A DNA stretch of 34,379 nt from Verrucomicrobiota bacterium (lineage in GTDB: Bacteria; Verrucomicrobiota; Verrucomicrobiia; Limisphaerales; UBA9464), in assembly GCA_947471985.1 (NCBI GenBank), contig CANIZL010000073.1:1-34379 (forward strand), written 5' to 3'. Both the position numbers and the translations under genes were made by a program. The first letter of the stretch is position 1, and each line of letters begins with the position of its first letter. Shown here one piece after another: positions 1 through 8,016 of this stretch. The notes beneath the pieces were generated by a model. It saw only the letters and a list, made by a program, of their open reading frames with translations. It did no database searches and was not told the origin of the DNA.

Positions 1-678
1 GAGAGCTTGAAACAAAGGGGGAAGATCGATCCCCTCATCCGGGCGTCGGTGGAAGCGCGTCAGGGGGATGTGTCGGCCTTCATGAAGGAGTTTAAGCAGA
101 GCTTCAGCCGATGGTACAACGAACGGAACGATCGCTTCGGTACCCTGTGGGCTGAACGTTTTACGAGTCTTCTGGTGGAGGATTCCCCGACCGCCCTGAA
201 GACGTTGGCGGCGTACATTGATCTGAATCCCGTCCGGGCGGGATTGGTCTCGGATCCGAAGGACTACCGGCACTGCGGCTATGCCGCCGCGCTGGTGGGC
301 AATAGCATGATCCGGCAGGGATTGATGAGCTTCCTGGAACCAAAGGAATGGCCGCAAGCGGCCACCGCCTACCGCTGCCTCCTCTTCGTGACGGCCGGTT
401 CCGCGAATGCGAGCGACAAACAGGTGTTGGATCCGGAAACGATCCGCGCCGAATTGGCGCGTGGGGGCGAGCTGGGCGGGGGCCAAGTGCTACGCCTGCG
501 GATACGGCATTTCAGCGATGGGGTAGTCCTGGGTTCGCGGGAATTTGTGGATCAGCAGTTCATTCGGTTTCGGGATCGCTTCAGCCCGAAGCGAAAGGAT
601 GGGGCTCGCCCCATCCGGGGCGTCCCACTCCCCGGAATCAGCGTACTGCGCGACCTCCGCGTCGACGCCATCGGCTGA
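1..678 (+). CDS. REP-associated tyrosine transposase (RAYT, IS200-like Y1 family), 5' end outside window
   Basis: The frame is already open at base 1, so this is the C-terminal part of a longer protein. Visible RAYT hallmarks are FMKEFKQSFSRWYN, then RFGTLWAERF, then the block AAYIDLNPVRAGLV followed by YRHCGYAAA. The last 60 or so residues (VLRLRIRHFSDGVVLGSREF ... RDLRVDAIG) match the C-terminal extension I associate with RAYTs of Verrucomicrobiota. RAYTs are single-stranded DNA transposases of the Y1/HUH class that act on short palindromic REP repeats. The catalytic HUH motif would lie upstream and is not visible, so activity cannot be judged. Copies of a 'gaacctggcac' repeat lie about 250-330 bp downstream, as expected for a RAYT locus. 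Confidence 0.85.
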   Translation, partial: ESLKQRGKIDPLIRASVEARQGDVSAFMKEFKQSFSRWYNERNDRFGTLWAERFTSLLVEDSPTALKTLAAYIDLNPVRAGLVSDPKDYRHCGYAAALVGNSMIRQGLMSFLEPKEWPQAATAYRCLLFVTAGSANASDKQVLDPETIRAELARGGELGGGQVLRLRIRHFSDGVVLGSREFVDQQFIRFRDRFSPKRKDGARPIRGVPLPGISVLRDLRVDAIG

Positions 679-929
679 CGCCTCAAAGGTCCCACCCTCC
701 AACGGGCCGAACCGGCGCACCCACCGCGCCGGAAGGGGGGAACTCTGCCGATCACCGGAGTAGTCGTGCCGCCGGACGTCTCGTGCCTCGCCAAATGGGC
801 TGACCCGCAGTCCAAAATACCCATTCCGGACCAATTCCACCGCGGCAGCTCACTCCGCCGCCTGCTGCATCACCAGCGGTGATGCCCCCGCAAGATACTG
901 AGGCTGGCTCCCTATCCGGCGAAGATAGC

Positions 930-940
930 GAACCTGGCAC
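930..940 (-). repeat. RAYT-associated REP-like repeat, copy A
   Basis: The sequence gaacctggcac is the reverse complement of gtgccaggttc, which recurs at 20341 and 26337. It is followed by gat and then cgctacc; the copy at 999 is likewise followed by gctacc. Position downstream of the RAYT fits a REP element or its remnant. Confidence 0.6.
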
Positions 941-998
941 GATCGCTACCTTGGGCTAATAGGTAGGGTGGAACCATCTTCAGGGGGGATCGAATGGG

Positions 999-1009
999 GA
1001 GCCTGGCAC
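999..1009 (-). repeat. RAYT-associated REP-like repeat, copy B
   Basis: The sequence gagcctggcac differs from copy A by one base, has the same orientation and lies 69 bp downstream. The shared flanking gctacc suggests that more than the 11-bp core was duplicated. Confidence 0.55.
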
Positions 1010-1314
1010 GCTACCAATGAAATAGGGGCCAGCTTTTTTTGCGCAGGGTTTCGCGCGATCGGGTCGTCGGGCTCCGGGGCTCAAAACTCCTTGCTCCGTC
1101 GGCGCAGTCTGATGTACCGTTGATTTTCCCGCGCAAAGCAGTTCGATTGTGAGTAAACTGGCTGCTAGCAGACGGGTCTGCCGGGCGCGTTTAACCGATA
1201 GTAAGCGCCGTGGAAGCAGAAGGTGCCCTACGTGGCGGCTAATTTGGGCCACTGCGCGTCCTCTTCGGGGGGCACCCCTCGACTGGTGTATCTTGCTCAC
1301 GGGTAGTGTAAGTA

Positions 1315-1446
1315 TTGCCTCAGGAGTGCGACGGTGCAGTCAGCTGCGCTGAAGCTGTCCCGTGGGTGCCGCCGCAGGATTACCATGTCATTCTTATGGA
1401 TTGCCAGATGTCAGTGATGGATGGCCACGGCTCTGACGCCCCCCTC
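1315..1446 (+). pseudogene. Remnant of a response-regulator receiver domain
   Basis: The frame reads ECDGAVSCAEAVPWVPPQDY followed by HVILMDCQMSVMDGHG. The second block is the phosphoacceptor region of a receiver domain (usual form YDVILMDCQMPVMDG), with the Asp in LMD, and the first part matches the preceding NGxEAV helix. No upstream DD motif and no downstream T or K region follows in frame. The surrounding open frame runs on to 1851 and its stop overlaps the kinase start as ATGA, but residues after about 1446 do not look like a receiver. I read it as a leftover of an older hybrid kinase or response regulator. A small functional protein is possible but unlikely. Confidence 0.6.
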
Positions 1447-1770
1447 GGCGGTCCGTTGTGCGAGTTCCGGCGCTTGGACGTCCGGACATTCCGCCGCGCC
1501 CTGATCGTGCCAACCTTCTTGGATCAAGTTGGTGAGCGGGTACATTTCGGGGCCCTCGCGATGAATAATTCCCGAGGTTACTTTTCGCGTCGCTTCTCTG
1601 ATGGGGAACGATCCTTGGGAGCAGACGCCCACCCAGACGTCGCGCACACGACTCATTTCATCGCAGCTAGGGTTGGATATTCCGCCAAGGAATCCAGGGT
1701 GCGCCGCGATGGCAAAATTGTAGATGCAGCCAATGCCGATAAATCTTCGAGGGTCGCCGGATTGACTGAA
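1411..1770 (-). pseudogene. Unrecognised protein-like open frame, possible gene relic
   Basis: On the minus strand one frame is open from about 1770 down to a stop at 1411. It reads as plausible protein, for example RRFIGIGCIYNFAIAAHPGF and then GPEMYPLTNLIQEGW. Its first ATG is at 1656, where the ATGA overlaps the stop of another short minus-strand frame (1653-1838). There is no clear start covering the whole stretch. I do not recognise a family. The 3' end runs antisense to the receiver remnant. It may be the fragment of an inserted gene that broke the receiver gene, or chance. Confidence 0.25.
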
Positions 1771-1847
1771 TCAAATCTCGCCGTTGCTTCAATCGGTACA
1801 CTCACCGGCGAAAACCGGCTCGCACTGCTTAACGGCATTACCGGTTC

Positions 1848-4800
1848 ATGAAGGCGGGCGCACTTCTTTCGCTCTCACGGATCCCCCGCACCGGGCCACC
1901 GGAACAGTTGCCAACCCGATGGCTCGCCACCGCGCTCGGGCTGGCCTATTTCGCTCTGGGGCGTTTGTCGGTGGAACTGACGGCACCGGACACGCAGGCC
2001 AGTCCCGCCTTCCTGCCTGCGGGCCTCGGCCTCTGCGCGTTTATGTTTCTGGGCGCCCGGATGTGGGCAGGCGTGTTTGCCGGGGCGCTGGCGATGAATC
2101 TTTTCGAGCTTTTCGCCGCCGGCCGAATGGATGATCCGCTTTCCTGGATATCGGTCGTGGTTTCGGCGGGCGGTAGCGCGTTCCGGTCCTGGATGGGAGC
2201 AATTTTGTTGGGCCGCTTTGCTTCTAATGGCCCCTTTCCGGAGACCCCAATCCAATTGGTGGGATGGGGAGGCATTCTTGCGGCCAGCTGTCTGCCCACA
2301 GCGATCCTTGGTGCCGCTTTCGTTCATCTCACCAACCAGGGCATTCCTTCCATCTGGGGAGTCGCGGTGACGTGGTGGAGCGGCGATTGGTTGGGGATTC
2401 TCATCGCGCTTATTTTTGTACGAGCCCTGGCTACGCTGCGCCAGCACCGCCCGAGACGGATCGGATTTTGGGCACATGGGGTGTTCCTGGTAGGCGCAGC
2501 CGCACTGGCAGTTGTTGGCAATACCTATCTTTCCATCACCGCCGGACTGGCCCTGGCGTGCCTGAACGTCTTCGCCTGCTCGGCGCGTCTTGGGTGTCGG
2601 CAGGCGGCATGGTTGATTGGCTCGACCTCACTGTCCTTGGCATTCCTGTTCGCGAATGACCGGGTGAGTCTGCCCTCGTCACCGTTCGCTTCGTTGATTC
2701 TGCCCCTCCACTTGCTGGTGTTGATGGCGAGTGCCGGATTGGGGCGTCGCTGGTCAACGCCGGTGGCGGGCATTTCGTGCCAGTGGAGTCAGGAGTTCCT
2801 CGTCAGTCGAATCAACCAACAGACCCTGCGCCAATCTTTGCCACTGCCCGTCGCGGTTCTTCTGGTGACGACGTTTGGTTCCGTCTTGCTCTTGTCGCTC
2901 GAGGCACGGGAAACCCGCCGGGACATGGAACAGCTGGCCACGCGAACCGAACAGCAATTGCGGAACGTGGTTTCGTCCACCTTGATTGTTCAAGACCATC
3001 AAGTCGCGACTTGGGCTCGCGACAAACATACGCCGGAAATTTGGCAGGAGGACGCGGTGCTGATGCTGGACACCTTTCCCTACGTCCAGGCCGTCCAGCA
3101 GCTCGATGCCAGCGCGACCATTCGACGGGTCGAACCCTTGGCGGGAAATGAGGCGCTGCTGAACACGAATCCCAACGGCGAGGCAGCCCGTCGCAAAAGG
3201 CTGGAGGACTCGCGCCGCCTTCGGAAGCCGGTGCTGTCGCCCTTTCTCAATCTGAAGCAGGGCGGAGTCGGTTTCATAAGCTTTGCGCCGTTGTTCAGCG
3301 GCGAACAGTTCGATGGATATCTCGCGCAGGTCTTCAAGCTGGAGAAGCTGATGGACAGCGTGTTGCTTCCGTTGAAATTCAGCACCAACACATTTCACGT
3401 CTCGCTCCGCGATAGCGGCGGTGCACGGTATGAGTTCGGTTTGCCCCCTGTCGGCGATGCGAAGAAATGGAGGGCAGGGCGTGATCTCGAGATTCGAGAT
3501 CAGGTCTGGCGCCTCAATGTGACGCCCTGTCGGCAATCGACTGTGCTGGCGCCGTGGCGGGCGTCCAACCTCGCCCTGCTGGCCGGATGCATCTTTGCGC
3601 CCTTGCTGGCCGTGATCCTCTTTTTAGGACTGCGCTCCTCGGCTGCGGAACGCGCGGCGGAAGCCGCCAATCGGGCCAAGAGCGATTTCCTGGCCACGAT
3701 GAGCCATGAGATTCGTACCCCGATGAACGGGGTGTTGGGCATGACCGAGTTGCTGCAAATGTCGCGGCTGGATACCCGCCAGCGGGAGCTGGCCGACAAC
3801 ATCAGTCGCAGCGGAAAGGCGCTGCTGGAAATCATCAATGACATTCTCGACCTCTCAAAAATTGAGGCGGGTCGCATGGTTTTAACGGAGGAGGAGTTCG
3901 ATCTGCGCCCGATGGTCGAGGGCGTGGCGGCCTTGTTGTCCCAATCCGGGCACGGCAAAACCGTTACCGTCCGGGCCGAGGTTGACGCGGCGGTGCCGGC
4001 GCGATTGCGGGGCGACGCCGGGCGTCTGCGGCAGGTGATCGTCAACCTGATGGGCAATGGCCTGAAGTTTACCCCGGCCGGTTCCGTCGTGGTGCGGATT
4101 CAGTCAGTGGAAAAGACTTCGGAGAAGGTGCGGTTGCGCTGGGAGATTGCCGACACCGGAGTGGGGATCGCGCCCGACAAATTGGCGCTCCTTTTTCAAC
4201 CGTTCCAGCAAGTGGATTCGTCGCCCACGCGACAACACGGGGGGACGGGACTGGGGTTGGTGATTTCGCGGCGCCTCGTGGAGTTGATGGGCGGAAGCAT
4301 TGGGGTGGAAAGTGAGCCGGGAAAAGGTTCGACCTTCTGGTTTGAAATTCCTCTGGCGATGGTCGCGGATCTCGCGCCCGCACCCGTGCCCGCACCCGTG
4401 CCCGCACCCGTGCCCGCACCCGTGCCCGCACCCGTGCCCGCACCCGTGCCCGCACCCGTGCCCGCACCCGTGCCCGCACCCGCCGCGCCCGCCGCGCCGG
4501 ACAGCTTGCGGGTATTGGTTGTCCGGGCCAACGAGCTTAACTCCCGGCTCTCCTTGCTGTCGCTGGAGAAACTCGGCTGCCGCGCCGATGCCGTCAGATC
4601 GGGCAAAGAGGTCCTGGATCGATTGCTACAAGTTCATTACGACGCGGTGCTCTTCGACGTGTGGCTGTCCGACATGGATGGCGCTGCGCTGGCCGCCGCG
4701 GTCCGCGCCCGGGAAGAGGGGGTTGTTTCGCGCCCGGTGCGCTTGATCGCCCTCGTTGCCGATGAGTCTATCCAAGACAGTAAGGGCACCCTGGCCGCCG

Positions 4801-4874
4801 GGATTGACGTCACGCTGGGCAATCGGCACGCGCTGGTTGAACTCAAGCAGGCCCTGTTCGGCTCCGGCGCTTAA
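1848..4874 (+). CDS. MASE1/CHASE-type membrane hybrid histidine kinase with degenerate C-terminal receiver
   Basis: This 1008-residue sensor kinase autophosphorylates a histidine on sensing a signal at the membrane. A MASE1-like multi-helix membrane domain covers roughly residues 22-300. A helix near 333-355, a CHASE-like extracytoplasmic sensor to about 565 and a closing helix at 575-595 follow. The HisKA domain has [10 protein letters not shown] with H620. The ATPase domain shows [12 protein letters not shown] (N733), DTGVGIAP and [13 protein letters not shown]. Eight APVP repeats link this to a C-terminal receiver (about 895-1005). That receiver keeps its phosphoacceptor D937 (VLFDVW) but has RANELN where an acidic pair is expected, V for the conserved T (IALVADE) and no conserved Lys. 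No Hpt domain or separate regulator gene follows, so the output pathway is unknown. Confidence 0.93.
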   Translation: MKAGALLSLSRIPRTGPPEQLPTRWLATALGLAYFALGRLSVELTAPDTQASPAFLPAGLGLCAFMFLGARMWAGVFAGALAMNLFELFAAGRMDDPLSWISVVVSAGGSAFRSWMGAILLGRFASNGPFPETPIQLVGWGGILAASCLPTAILGAAFVHLTNQGIPSIWGVAVTWWSGDWLGILIALIFVRALATLRQHRPRRIGFWAHGVFLVGAAALAVVGNTYLSITAGLALACLNVFACSARLGCRQAAWLIGSTSLSLAFLFANDRVSLPSSPFASLILPLHLLVLMASAGLGRRWSTPVAGISCQWSQEFLVSRINQQTLRQSLPLPVAVLLVTTFGSVLLLSLEARETRRDMEQLATRTEQQLRNVVSSTLIVQDHQVATWARDKHTPEIWQEDAVLMLDTFPYVQAVQQLDASATIRRVEPLAGNEALLNTNPNGEAARRKRLEDSRRLRKPVLSPFLNLKQGGVGFISFAPLFSGEQFDGYLAQVFKLEKLMDSVLLPLKFSTNTFHVSLRDSGGARYEFGLPPVGDAKKWRAGRDLEIRDQVWRLNVTPCRQSTVLAPWRASNLALLAGCIFAPLLAVILFLGLRSSAAERAAEAANRAKSDFLATMSHEIRTPMNGVLGMTELLQMSRLDTRQRELADNISRSGKALLEIINDILDLSKIEAGRMVLTEEEFDLRPMVEGVAALLSQSGHGKTVTVRAEVDAAVPARLRGDAGRLRQVIVNLMGNGLKFTPAGSVVVRIQSVEKTSEKVRLRWEIADTGVGIAPDKLALLFQPFQQVDSSPTRQHGGTGLGLVISRRLVELMGGSIGVESEPGKGSTFWFEIPLAMVADLAPAPVPAPVPAPVPAPVPAPVPAPVPAPVPAPVPAPAAPAAPDSLRVLVVRANELNSRLSLLSLEKLGCRADAVRSGKEVLDRLLQVHYDAVLFDVWLSDMDGAALAAAVRAREEGVVSRPVRLIALVADESIQDSKGTLAAGIDVTLGNRHALVELKQALFGSGA
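4380..4475 (+). repeat. Eight perfect tandem copies of a 12-bp unit (gcacccgtgccc)
   Basis: The unit is repeated exactly eight times and encodes (APVP)8 between the kinase ATPase domain and its receiver. The 12-bp period preserves frame, so copy number can change by slippage without breaking the protein. A related tail (APAAPAAP) follows. Confidence 0.98.
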
Positions 4875-5070
4875 GCCCGGTTCCTTGGCACGGATCCGGG
4901 AGCGGGTTTCGTCGCGACCTTTGGTTCGGTCTCTCCGATTTGGCTGCCGTCGGATACGACAACGTTAACCCGCGACCCCTATGGGGCGTGGTGGGTCGCC
5001 ACGACCGAGCCCGGGTTTGGACGTGGTTTGTTTGCCCGAGTGGCGGGGGGTCTGCCAGCGTCCGGGACTG

Positions 5071-7047
5071 ATGCGGCGCTGGCTGCAGGACATATTGGAG
5101 TTCACCCGGATCCTCCGCCGACTGCGACCGCAGATGCGGCCGGGCCGTGTGCTATTTGCAGTCACCGTTGGGCTGGCCCTGGCGGGCTTCGTGCTCGATT
5201 TGGGAGCGAGCGGCCTGATGCTCCAGTTGCTGCGGGTTTTGGATCCCAAACCGGTGAGCGTCACTTTGTCGCCGGAATTGGCGACGAACGTGGTTCAGTC
5301 GCTCGGTCCAAACGGTACGACGGGAACCCTGCCACCCGCGTTGGCGGCGCAGTTGGCGGGTCAACTTTCCAAGGTCCCCCCGGGCCCCTTCGTCGACCAG
5401 CTCAACAAGCTACCCGCCGGTTGGCACGGTTTGCGCGATTACCTGGCGGGCTTCACCACCACCGAACTGGCACTGCTGCTCTGTGCCTGTGCACTGCTGC
5501 TGGCCGTTGGTAAAAACGTCCTCCTCTATGCCAGCGCCCAATCCGCGGCACGGATGAAGCGGCGGTCGGCGACGAATCTGCGGATCAGCCTGTTTCGCCG
5601 TCTGCTGCACGTCGACCTGGCATTGTTTGAAAGCCGCAAGTCCGGTGAGGTCGCCGAGGTTTTCCACCAGGAGACCTTCCGGGCGGTGATCATGTTGGAT
5701 TACCTGCTGATGCTGATTCAACGGCTGTGCATGGTTGCGGTTTACCTGGCGGCCATCATCGCGATTTCCTGGCAGCTGAGCATCGCCACTCTGCTGTTGG
5801 CCGCCTCGGTGGCGGCGGTGATCAGTGTTTTCTATTCGCGGCTCAAGCGCCTGAGCGAAACGCTCGTCAAACTGCATCTCCGCGCCGCGGGCCGGCTGGG
5901 GGAGATGTTTGCGGGGATCCGGGTGATCCGCAGCACGCATTCCGAGGCGCGCGAATTGCGGAACTTTGAAGAACTCGCGGGCGAGGTGGCCGTGGTGGAG
6001 GAGCAGGTGACTCGCGGACAGGGTTTGATGGTTCCGCTGGCGGAGACGGGCATCATCACCTGCGGCCTGATGATCGTCGGGGGAGCTTACTGGCTGCTGG
6101 TGCAGCGGGGACTGCTTTCCACGATGGAGTTGTTCTTCTTCTGCGTCGCCTTGGCGCGGTTGTTGCCCGCGCTGCCGCAGATCTATGGGGTATACGGTCA
6201 GGCGATCTCGCTGGCGGGAGGGCTCAAGGAACTACTGCACTGGCTGGAGCTGCCCCCGTTCCCGCAACGGGAATTTGGGGCGGTGGAATTCACGGGCGTG
6301 CAATCGGTGCTGCGTTTTGAGAAACTTACCTACCGGTATCCCAACAGCTCGCACGCGGCACTCCAGGATTTTTCACTCGAGGTTCCGGCGGGGAAGACGG
6401 TCGCGCTGGTGGGCGCCTCGGGATCGGGCAAGAGCACGGCGGCCAGCTTGCTCCTCCGCTTTCGCGAACCCACCGAAGGGCGGATTTCCGTGGATGGCCG
6501 CGATTATTGGGAGTTCAGCCCGGAATCCTGGCATCGCCGGGTGGCGGTGGTGGAGCAGGAGGCCTTCCTCTTCCACGAGAGCATTCGGAACAATCTCACG
6601 TACGGATTTCCCGAGGCCCGGGAGGCGGACGTGCAGCGGGCCGTGGCCGCCGCCCAGCTCGATGACGCCATCCAGCAGAAGGAAAGTGGACTCGATACCG
6701 TCGTGGGCGAACGCGGAGTGTCGCTCTCGGGCGGACAACGTCAGCGCCTCGCCATCGCCCGCGCGCTGGTCCGTGATCCGCGCCTGTTGATCCTCGACGA
6801 GGCCACCAGCGCGCTCGACAACGTCAAAGAGCGGCAGGTGCAGGCCGCGCTCGATGCCGCCCGCCATGGTCGTACCGTGGTCGTGATCGCTCATCGCCTC
6901 ACCACCATTCGGCACTCGGACAAAATCGTAGTTCTGGACCGCGGGCGGGTCGTCGAAGAAGGTACTTGGGACGAATTGCTGGCCCGAAAAGGGACTTTTG
7001 CCCGCCTGGTGCAGGCGGCGGAGGCCGATCACAAGGAAACGCTCTGA
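5071..7047 (+). CDS. Exporter-type ABC transporter, fused permease and ATPase (MsbA/ABCB-like)
   Basis: A half-transporter of 658 residues: an N-terminal six-helix permease domain and a C-terminal nucleotide-binding domain. The ATPase shows Walker A GASGSGKST, Q-loop VVEQEAF, signature LSGGQRQRLAIARAL, Walker B LLILDEATSALD and the switch His in VIAHRL. The loop between the first two helices is long (about 80 residues, Pro/Gly/Leu-rich) and probably extracytoplasmic, which is unusual for MsbA. The frame is open to an ATG at 4981, but those 30 extra residues look non-membrane and Pro/Gly-rich, so I prefer the ATG at 5071 before MRRWLQDILEF. A methyltransferase follows 25 bp downstream, suggesting joint work on a lipid, glycolipid or peptide; the substrate cannot be read from the sequence. 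Confidence 0.93.
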   Translation: MRRWLQDILEFTRILRRLRPQMRPGRVLFAVTVGLALAGFVLDLGASGLMLQLLRVLDPKPVSVTLSPELATNVVQSLGPNGTTGTLPPALAAQLAGQLSKVPPGPFVDQLNKLPAGWHGLRDYLAGFTTTELALLLCACALLLAVGKNVLLYASAQSAARMKRRSATNLRISLFRRLLHVDLALFESRKSGEVAEVFHQETFRAVIMLDYLLMLIQRLCMVAVYLAAIIAISWQLSIATLLLAASVAAVISVFYSRLKRLSETLVKLHLRAAGRLGEMFAGIRVIRSTHSEARELRNFEELAGEVAVVEEQVTRGQGLMVPLAETGIITCGLMIVGGAYWLLVQRGLLSTMELFFFCVALARLLPALPQIYGVYGQAISLAGGLKELLHWLELPPFPQREFGAVEFTGVQSVLRFEKLTYRYPNSSHAALQDFSLEVPAGKTVALVGASGSGKSTAASLLLRFREPTEGRISVDGRDYWEFSPESWHRRVAVVEQEAFLFHESIRNNLTYGFPEAREADVQRAVAAAQLDDAIQQKESGLDTVVGERGVSLSGGQRQRLAIARALVRDPRLLILDEATSALDNVKERQVQAALDAARHGRTVVVIAHRLTTIRHSDKIVVLDRGRVVEEGTWDELLARKGTFARLVQAAEADHKETL

Positions 7048-7072
7048 GAGAAGAGAAGCTGTAAATTTGCCG

Positions 7073-7612
7073 ATGAATCCTGTTCCGCTCGAAGCTCGTA
7101 CCAAATTGAATCTGGGGTGCGGCAAAAAGCATTTTGCCGATCATATCAACCTGGACGTCGTGCCGGCCGTGGATCCGGACGTGGTGCATGATCTTAACCG
7201 GTTTCCGTATCCGTTTCCCGATTCCCGCTTCACGGAAATTGTGGTGTACGATGTGATCGAGCACATCGGCGATGTCCCGGCGTTCATGCGGGAGATCTGG
7301 CGATTGGGACGCCCCGGGGCCCGGGTGATCATCACCACACCGCATTTTTCCGCCGCTAATTCCTACACCGACCCCACGCACCAACGGCATCTGGGGTACT
7401 TTTCCCTGGATTATTTCACGGCGGGTCATCCGCTCAATTTTTACGGGAGCGATGGCTTCAAGGTGTCGAACCGCAGGATGATCTTCGCGCCGACGCTGAT
7501 GAACAAGATCGTCCATCGCGTCGCCAATCGCTGGCCCCGCTGGTACGAACACCGCTGGGCGTGGATTTTTCCTGCGTGGTATCTGCAGTTCGAACTCGAA
7601 GTGACCAAGTAA
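7073..7612 (+). CDS. Class I SAM-dependent methyltransferase
   Basis: A 179-residue protein with motif I as LNLGCGKKHFADHINLDV near the N-terminus, the acidic residue after beta-2 (NLDV), then HDLNRFPYPFPD and VVYDVIEHIGD, the usual Rossmann methyltransferase order for small-molecule or sugar methylases. The ATG at 7073 lies downstream of a purine-rich stretch (gagagaagagaag) and makes the protein begin just before the SAM-binding motif; the longer open frame starting inside the ABC gene is rejected. It sits 25 bp after the transporter gene and is probably co-transcribed. Such methyltransferases often modify O-antigen or capsule sugars, but no glycosyltransferase is nearby, so the substrate is unknown. 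Confidence 0.88.
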   Translation: MNPVPLEARTKLNLGCGKKHFADHINLDVVPAVDPDVVHDLNRFPYPFPDSRFTEIVVYDVIEHIGDVPAFMREIWRLGRPGARVIITTPHFSAANSYTDPTHQRHLGYFSLDYFTAGHPLNFYGSDGFKVSNRRMIFAPTLMNKIVHRVANRWPRWYEHRWAWIFPAWYLQFELEVTK

Positions 7613-8016
7613 ACCACCGCGAGTCCGGGGTGGAGGTTACTGCTTCTGCGGCATCCCCCCCTTCGAAGACGCTCTTGCTGAGTACGTTCAAGTTCCGCGT
7701 TTTGACCCTCGCCGTCCGAATTGACCGTAATTCCGACGGCCACACAAAGGTGAGTGATGAGTGAGGGTTAACGGTAACGAAATAAATCCGGGCGCAAGAA
7801 TGCCCAAATATTCTATAGGATTTCTAAGTTTCCGGACCTCCTTGGCGTCTGCAGCCCGACTTCCGTCGAACGAATCGGTGTAACGAGTTCAACTGTTGCA
7901 GGACTGATACTCAGTTCAAATCCAATGACCTACGACTTTGGTAGTAGGTGGTTCTTGGGTGGGGTGGGGCGGTGGGATTCCTAGTGCACCTGCGGAAGGT
8001 GCGGTCCACCCCGTGA
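7613..8016. other. Gene-free convergent interval
   Basis: About 400 bp between the ends of the methyltransferase (+) and the oxidase (-). I see no convincing gene or RNA. The only clear small structure is the hairpin at 7986-8002. Confidence 0.5.
7986..8002 (-). terminator. Possible weak hairpin downstream of the oxidase gene
   Basis: gcacct and aggtgc form a perfect 6-bp stem with a 5-nt loop, 15 bp beyond the stop of the minus-strand oxidase gene. No T-tract follows on the minus strand, so it is not a canonical intrinsic terminator. Confidence 0.3.

Larger units (their letters stand above)
679..1314. other. Non-coding stretch with repeat remnants downstream of the RAYT
   Basis: No open frame here reads as a convincing protein. 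The only structure I can support is the pair of related repeats at 930-940 and 999-1009. The rest looks like decayed or intergenic sequence between the transposase and the receiver remnant. Confidence 0.5.

Noticed and set aside
490-840. 116-codon minus-strand frame over the end of the RAYT gene
   Set aside because: Antisense to conserved RAYT C-terminal sequence and without recognisable features.
4069-4606. Minus-strand frames with (RARV)n or (GAGT)n repeats
   Set aside because: These are mirror translations of the 12-bp tandem repeat inside the histidine kinase, not an antigen or adhesin.
4878-4893. Possible further copy of the REP-like repeat (ggttccttggcac)
   Set aside because: It matches only part of the core, with an interrupted order; chance similarity is likely.
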